The translations under genes and the position numbers were made by a program. A DNA stretch of 64,000 bases from Oscillospiraceae bacterium (GTDB lineage Bacteria > Bacillota_A > Clostridia > Oscillospirales > Oscillospiraceae), in assembly GCA_017537045.1 (NCBI GenBank), contig JAFYLN010000096.1:1-64000 (forward strand), written 5' to 3'. The notes beneath the pieces were generated by a model, which saw nothing but the letters and a program-made list of their open reading frames with translations, was not told where the DNA came from and did not search any database. Shown piece after piece: positions 61,919-64,000 of the stretch. Position 1 is the stretch's first letter. Every line of letters starts with the position of its first letter.

Positions 61919-61971
61919 CAATACAAAATACGTAAATGCGACGGTTCTTTGTGTAATAATGCTAAAATTGA

Positions 61972-62000
61972 TTGACTTTTTCGGTGAAATTGGCTATCAT
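61972..62000 (+). promoter_or_regulatory. Promoter of the HPr-like gene
   Basis: TTGACT (61972-61977), 17-base spacer, TATCAT (61995-62000), 52 bases before the start codon. Confidence 0.7.
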
Positions 62001-62051
62001 ATATGCAAACGCATGATTCCCGTGTAAATGCGTCGAGAAGGAGTGTTAATT

Positions 62052-62312
62052 ATGTTCAATAAGGAAGTCACCGTTCGCTGTGAGTCCGGCCTTCACAACC
62101 GGCAGGCTACATATTTTGTGCAAAAGGCGAATGAATTCGAAAGCAGTATCTGGCTGGAATCTTCCAACCGTAAAATGAACGCGAAAAGCCTTCTGGGCAT
62201 CATGTCCCTCGGTATCATTACCGGTGCAACAGTAACATTGTCCGCTATGGGCTCTGATGCTGAGGAAGCAGTGAGCGCTCTGGAAGCCCTGCTCCAACGG
62301 GATGTTTATTGA
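62052..62312 (+). CDS. HPr-family phosphocarrier protein
   Basis: An 86-residue HPr fold protein. The catalytic His is present in SGLHNRQAT at residue 15-like position, but the usual HARPA reads HNRQA, so two active-loop residues are changed. The regulatory Ser46 is in NAKSLLGIMSLGI. It may be the PTS carrier HPr or a Crh-like regulator of carbon catabolite control; uvrC next door is a common neighbour of crh-like genes. AAGGAG precedes ATG 62052. A cre-like site lies upstream. Confidence 0.85.
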   Translation: MFNKEVTVRCESGLHNRQATYFVQKANEFESSIWLESSNRKMNAKSLLGIMSLGIITGATVTLSAMGSDAEEAVSALEALLQRDVY

Positions 62313-62324
62313 TATTCTGTAAAG

Positions 62325-62366
62325 AACCGCCTCAATGCAAGCCGCAGTGACTGCATTGGGGCGGTT
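62325..62366 (+). terminator. Terminator hairpin of the HPr-like gene
   Basis: A 15-bp stem AACCGCCTCAATGCA with TGCATTGGGGCGGTT (two G-T pairs), then ATTT. The T run is short. uvrC starts 12 bases later. Confidence 0.7.
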
Positions 62367-62378
62367 ATTTGGTGAATT

Positions 62379-64000
62379 ATGAGTTTTGATGAATTAAAGG
62401 ACAAAGCGTCCACACTTCCACTTGCTCCCGGCGTGTATATTATGCGCGACAAAAATGACAAGGTCATTTATGTGGGCAAAGCAAAGAAACTGAAAAATCG
62501 TGTCAGTCAGTATTTTGTTAATACGGTATCACATTCTCCAAAAACAAAGCTGATGGTGAGCCATATTGACCATTTTGATGTGATTGTTGCTGCATCGGAG
62601 TTTGAAGCACTGGTATTGGAATGCAGTCTCATCAAGCGGTATATGCCCAAATACAATATCCTTCTTAAGGATGATAAAGGATATCCCTATCTGCGCCTGA
62701 ATATGAGGGATATCTATCCGCGCATTACCATGGTCAGTAAGATTGCAGAAGATGGTGCCGGATACTACGGTCCTTATGGCAGCCGCGGTGTGACCCAGGA
62801 TCTGATGGAAGCGATCCAGCAGACATTGAAGCTTCCGGGCTGCAAACGTGAATTTCCACGCGATATCGGAAAAGACCGTCCTTGTCTGAATTACCATATG
62901 AACCAATGTTCCGGCTGGTGTATGGAAGGAAAGAGCAGTGTAGAATACCGAGCGCTTGCAGAGCAGGCACGCCAGCTTCTGATGGGTAACTATAAATCGG
63001 TTGCAGCTGATATTCGCCAACAGATGCTTACTGCGGCGGACAATCTGGAATTTGAGCTTGCGGCCAGTTTACGTGACCGTTTGAATGCGGTTGAAGTATT
63101 GAGCCAGAAACAGCTGGTAACAGCGGGCTCGCTTGCGGATACTGATGTGATCGGATATGCTCAGACAGAAGCAAAGGCTTGCTTCGCCGTTTTGCATTTC
63201 AGCGGTGGTAATTTACTCGATAAAGACTATGAGCTTTTTTCAATTCCGGATGACAAAGAGACTGCTGTATCAAGCTTATTGAAGCAGTATTACCTCAGCC
63301 GCGGACTTGCCCCCAAACGGGTATTGCTGCCATTTGAGATAGAAGATGCGGAATTATTCTCACAATTACTTGAACAGCAGTTCGGAAGAAAACCGCACCT
63401 GCATGTTCCGCAGAGGGGTGATAATATGCGCCTTGTCGAACTGGCATGTAAAAATGCGTTTGAGGAGGCAGAACGTGTTACCACCCGCGAGGAAAAATAT
63501 TCTGCAACTCTGAAACTATTGGGAAAAATGCTTGCGATGGAACCGCCTAAAAGAATTGAATCTTTTGATATCTCCAATATTTCCGGTACAGATATTGTTG
63601 CAAGTATGGTAGTCTTCGAAGATGGAAAACCTAAGAAGAAAGATTATAAACGATTTAAAGTAGAAGCCTTGACCGGGCAGGATGATTATGCTTCCATGGC
63701 GCAGGTGCTTCGCCGCAGGTTTTCGCATTATAAAGATGCAGATTCTGGATTTGAAACAGCGCCGGATCTGCTTTTGATCGACGGCGGTATTGCACATGCC
63801 CGTACGGCTGTGGAAGCACTCGATCAGCTCGGATTGCAGATGCGTGTATTCGGTATGGTCAAGGATGACCGTCACCGTACGCGGGCACTGGTGACGCCGG
63901 AAGGGGAAGAGATTGCTATCGATTCCAATCAGGCCGTTTTTTCGCTTATTGGAAATATTCAGGAGGAAACACACCGGTTTGCAATTACGTTCCACCGGCA
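62379..64000 (+). CDS. uvrC: UvrABC system protein C (3' end outside window)
   Basis: Makes both cuts in nucleotide excision repair. The first 540 residues are present; whole UvrC has about 600. The GIY-YIG nuclease domain is at the N-terminus (LAPGVYIMRDK, VIYVGKAKKLKNRV), followed by the Cys region GCKREFP and CLNYHMNQCSGWC, the UVR domain (NLEFELAASLRDRLNAVEVL), and the RNase H-like C-terminal nuclease domain (IESFDISNISGTDIVASMVV, LLLIDGGIAHA). The C-terminal helix-hairpin-helix part is beyond the window. A GGTGAA-type site precedes ATG 62379. Confidence 0.95.
   Translation, partial: MSFDELKDKASTLPLAPGVYIMRDKNDKVIYVGKAKKLKNRVSQYFVNTVSHSPKTKLMVSHIDHFDVIVAASEFEALVLECSLIKRYMPKYNILLKDDKGYPYLRLNMRDIYPRITMVSKIAEDGAGYYGPYGSRGVTQDLMEAIQQTLKLPGCKREFPRDIGKDRPCLNYHMNQCSGWCMEGKSSVEYRALAEQARQLLMGNYKSVAADIRQQMLTAADNLEFELAASLRDRLNAVEVLSQKQLVTAGSLADTDVIGYAQTEAKACFAVLHFSGGNLLDKDYELFSIPDDKETAVSSLLKQYYLSRGLAPKRVLLPFEIEDAELFSQLLEQQFGRKPHLHVPQRGDNMRLVELACKNAFEEAERVTTREEKYSATLKLLGKMLAMEPPKRIESFDISNISGTDIVASMVVFEDGKPKKKDYKRFKVEALTGQDDYASMAQVLRRRFSHYKDADSGFETAPDLLLIDGGIAHARTAVEALDQLGLQMRVFGMVKDDRHRTRALVTPEGEEIAIDSNQAVFSLIGNIQEETHRFAITFHR

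Overview
The window is a 64 kb piece of chromosome from an endospore-forming Firmicute, most likely a gut member of the Oscillospirales (inference). Reasons: sporulation genes are spread through it (spoIIAA-spoIIAB-sigF, spoIID, yqfC-yqfD, yunB, a YlbJ-like gene and a SpoIID/peptidoglycan-binding operon); gene neighbourhoods are clostridial (rplS-lepB-rbgA-rnhB-yraN, tig-clpP-clpX-lon-ysxC, phoH-ybeY-era-yqzL-recO, mutS2-HPr-uvrC); Shine-Dalgarno sites are strong; valS has a T-box leader; and a dispersed inverted-repeat element carrying GTCATTCCGAG/CGCAATGAC recurs in the gaps. No phage, plasmid, transposase, rRNA or CRISPR array is visible. Most of the sequence is core chromosome, with accessory material in a few gaps.

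Layout. 1-8.1 kb: truncated phosphoglucomutase, a structured leader RNA and its large lipoprotein, repeats, a CHAP-domain protein, a three-gene operon of unknown small proteins, a phosphodiesterase-coaX pair, a small membrane protein and a candidate ncRNA. 8.1-19.4 kb: pgsA-like gene, an operon of leaderless peptidoglycan-binding and SpoIID-like proteins, asnB, pyk, carD, cutC, a HAD phosphatase, spoIID and metA. 19.5-25 kb: TGS-domain nucleoside kinase, an ECF-like sigma factor with its membrane partner, ppa, tRNA-Pro(GGG) beside a partial tRNA copy, and an EamA transporter. 25-38 kb: rplS and the secretion/ribosome-assembly/RNase HII cluster, a threonine-synthase-like pseudoenzyme, then trigger factor, ClpP, ClpX, Lon and YsxC. 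38-45 kb: a second lipoprotein with a related leader RNA, a GT2 glycosyltransferase, T-box plus valS, and the spoIIA operon. 45-64 kb: pcrA, yunB, ligA, a phosphodiester glycosidase, YlbJ-like gene, yqfCD-phoH-ybeY-GNAT, era-yqzL-recO with an inserted P-loop gene, mutS2, an HPr-like gene under a cre box, and the start of uvrC.

Functional themes are protein quality control (Tig, ClpXP, Lon), DNA repair and recombination (PcrA, LigA, RecO, MutS2, UvrC), ribosome assembly (RbgA, YsxC, Era, YbeY, L19) and sporulation. Many genes are translationally coupled through ATGA, GTGA or TAATG overlaps.

The most interesting unexplained signals are: (1) two sequence-related leader RNAs, at 1741-1900 (+) and 38914-39128 (-), that begin exactly at a closing stem, share a compensated inner stem and end in a UUCG-capped terminator directly before the ribosome binding site of a lipoprotein gene; (2) a P-loop gene wedged between recO and a second, diverged copy of the recO 3' end; (3) a threonine-synthase relative without the PLP lysine; (4) a promoter-to-terminator unit at about 7872-8089 that looks like an unannotated ncRNA; (5) a tRNA-Pro 3' fragment in a hairpin-rich patch next to the intact tRNA.
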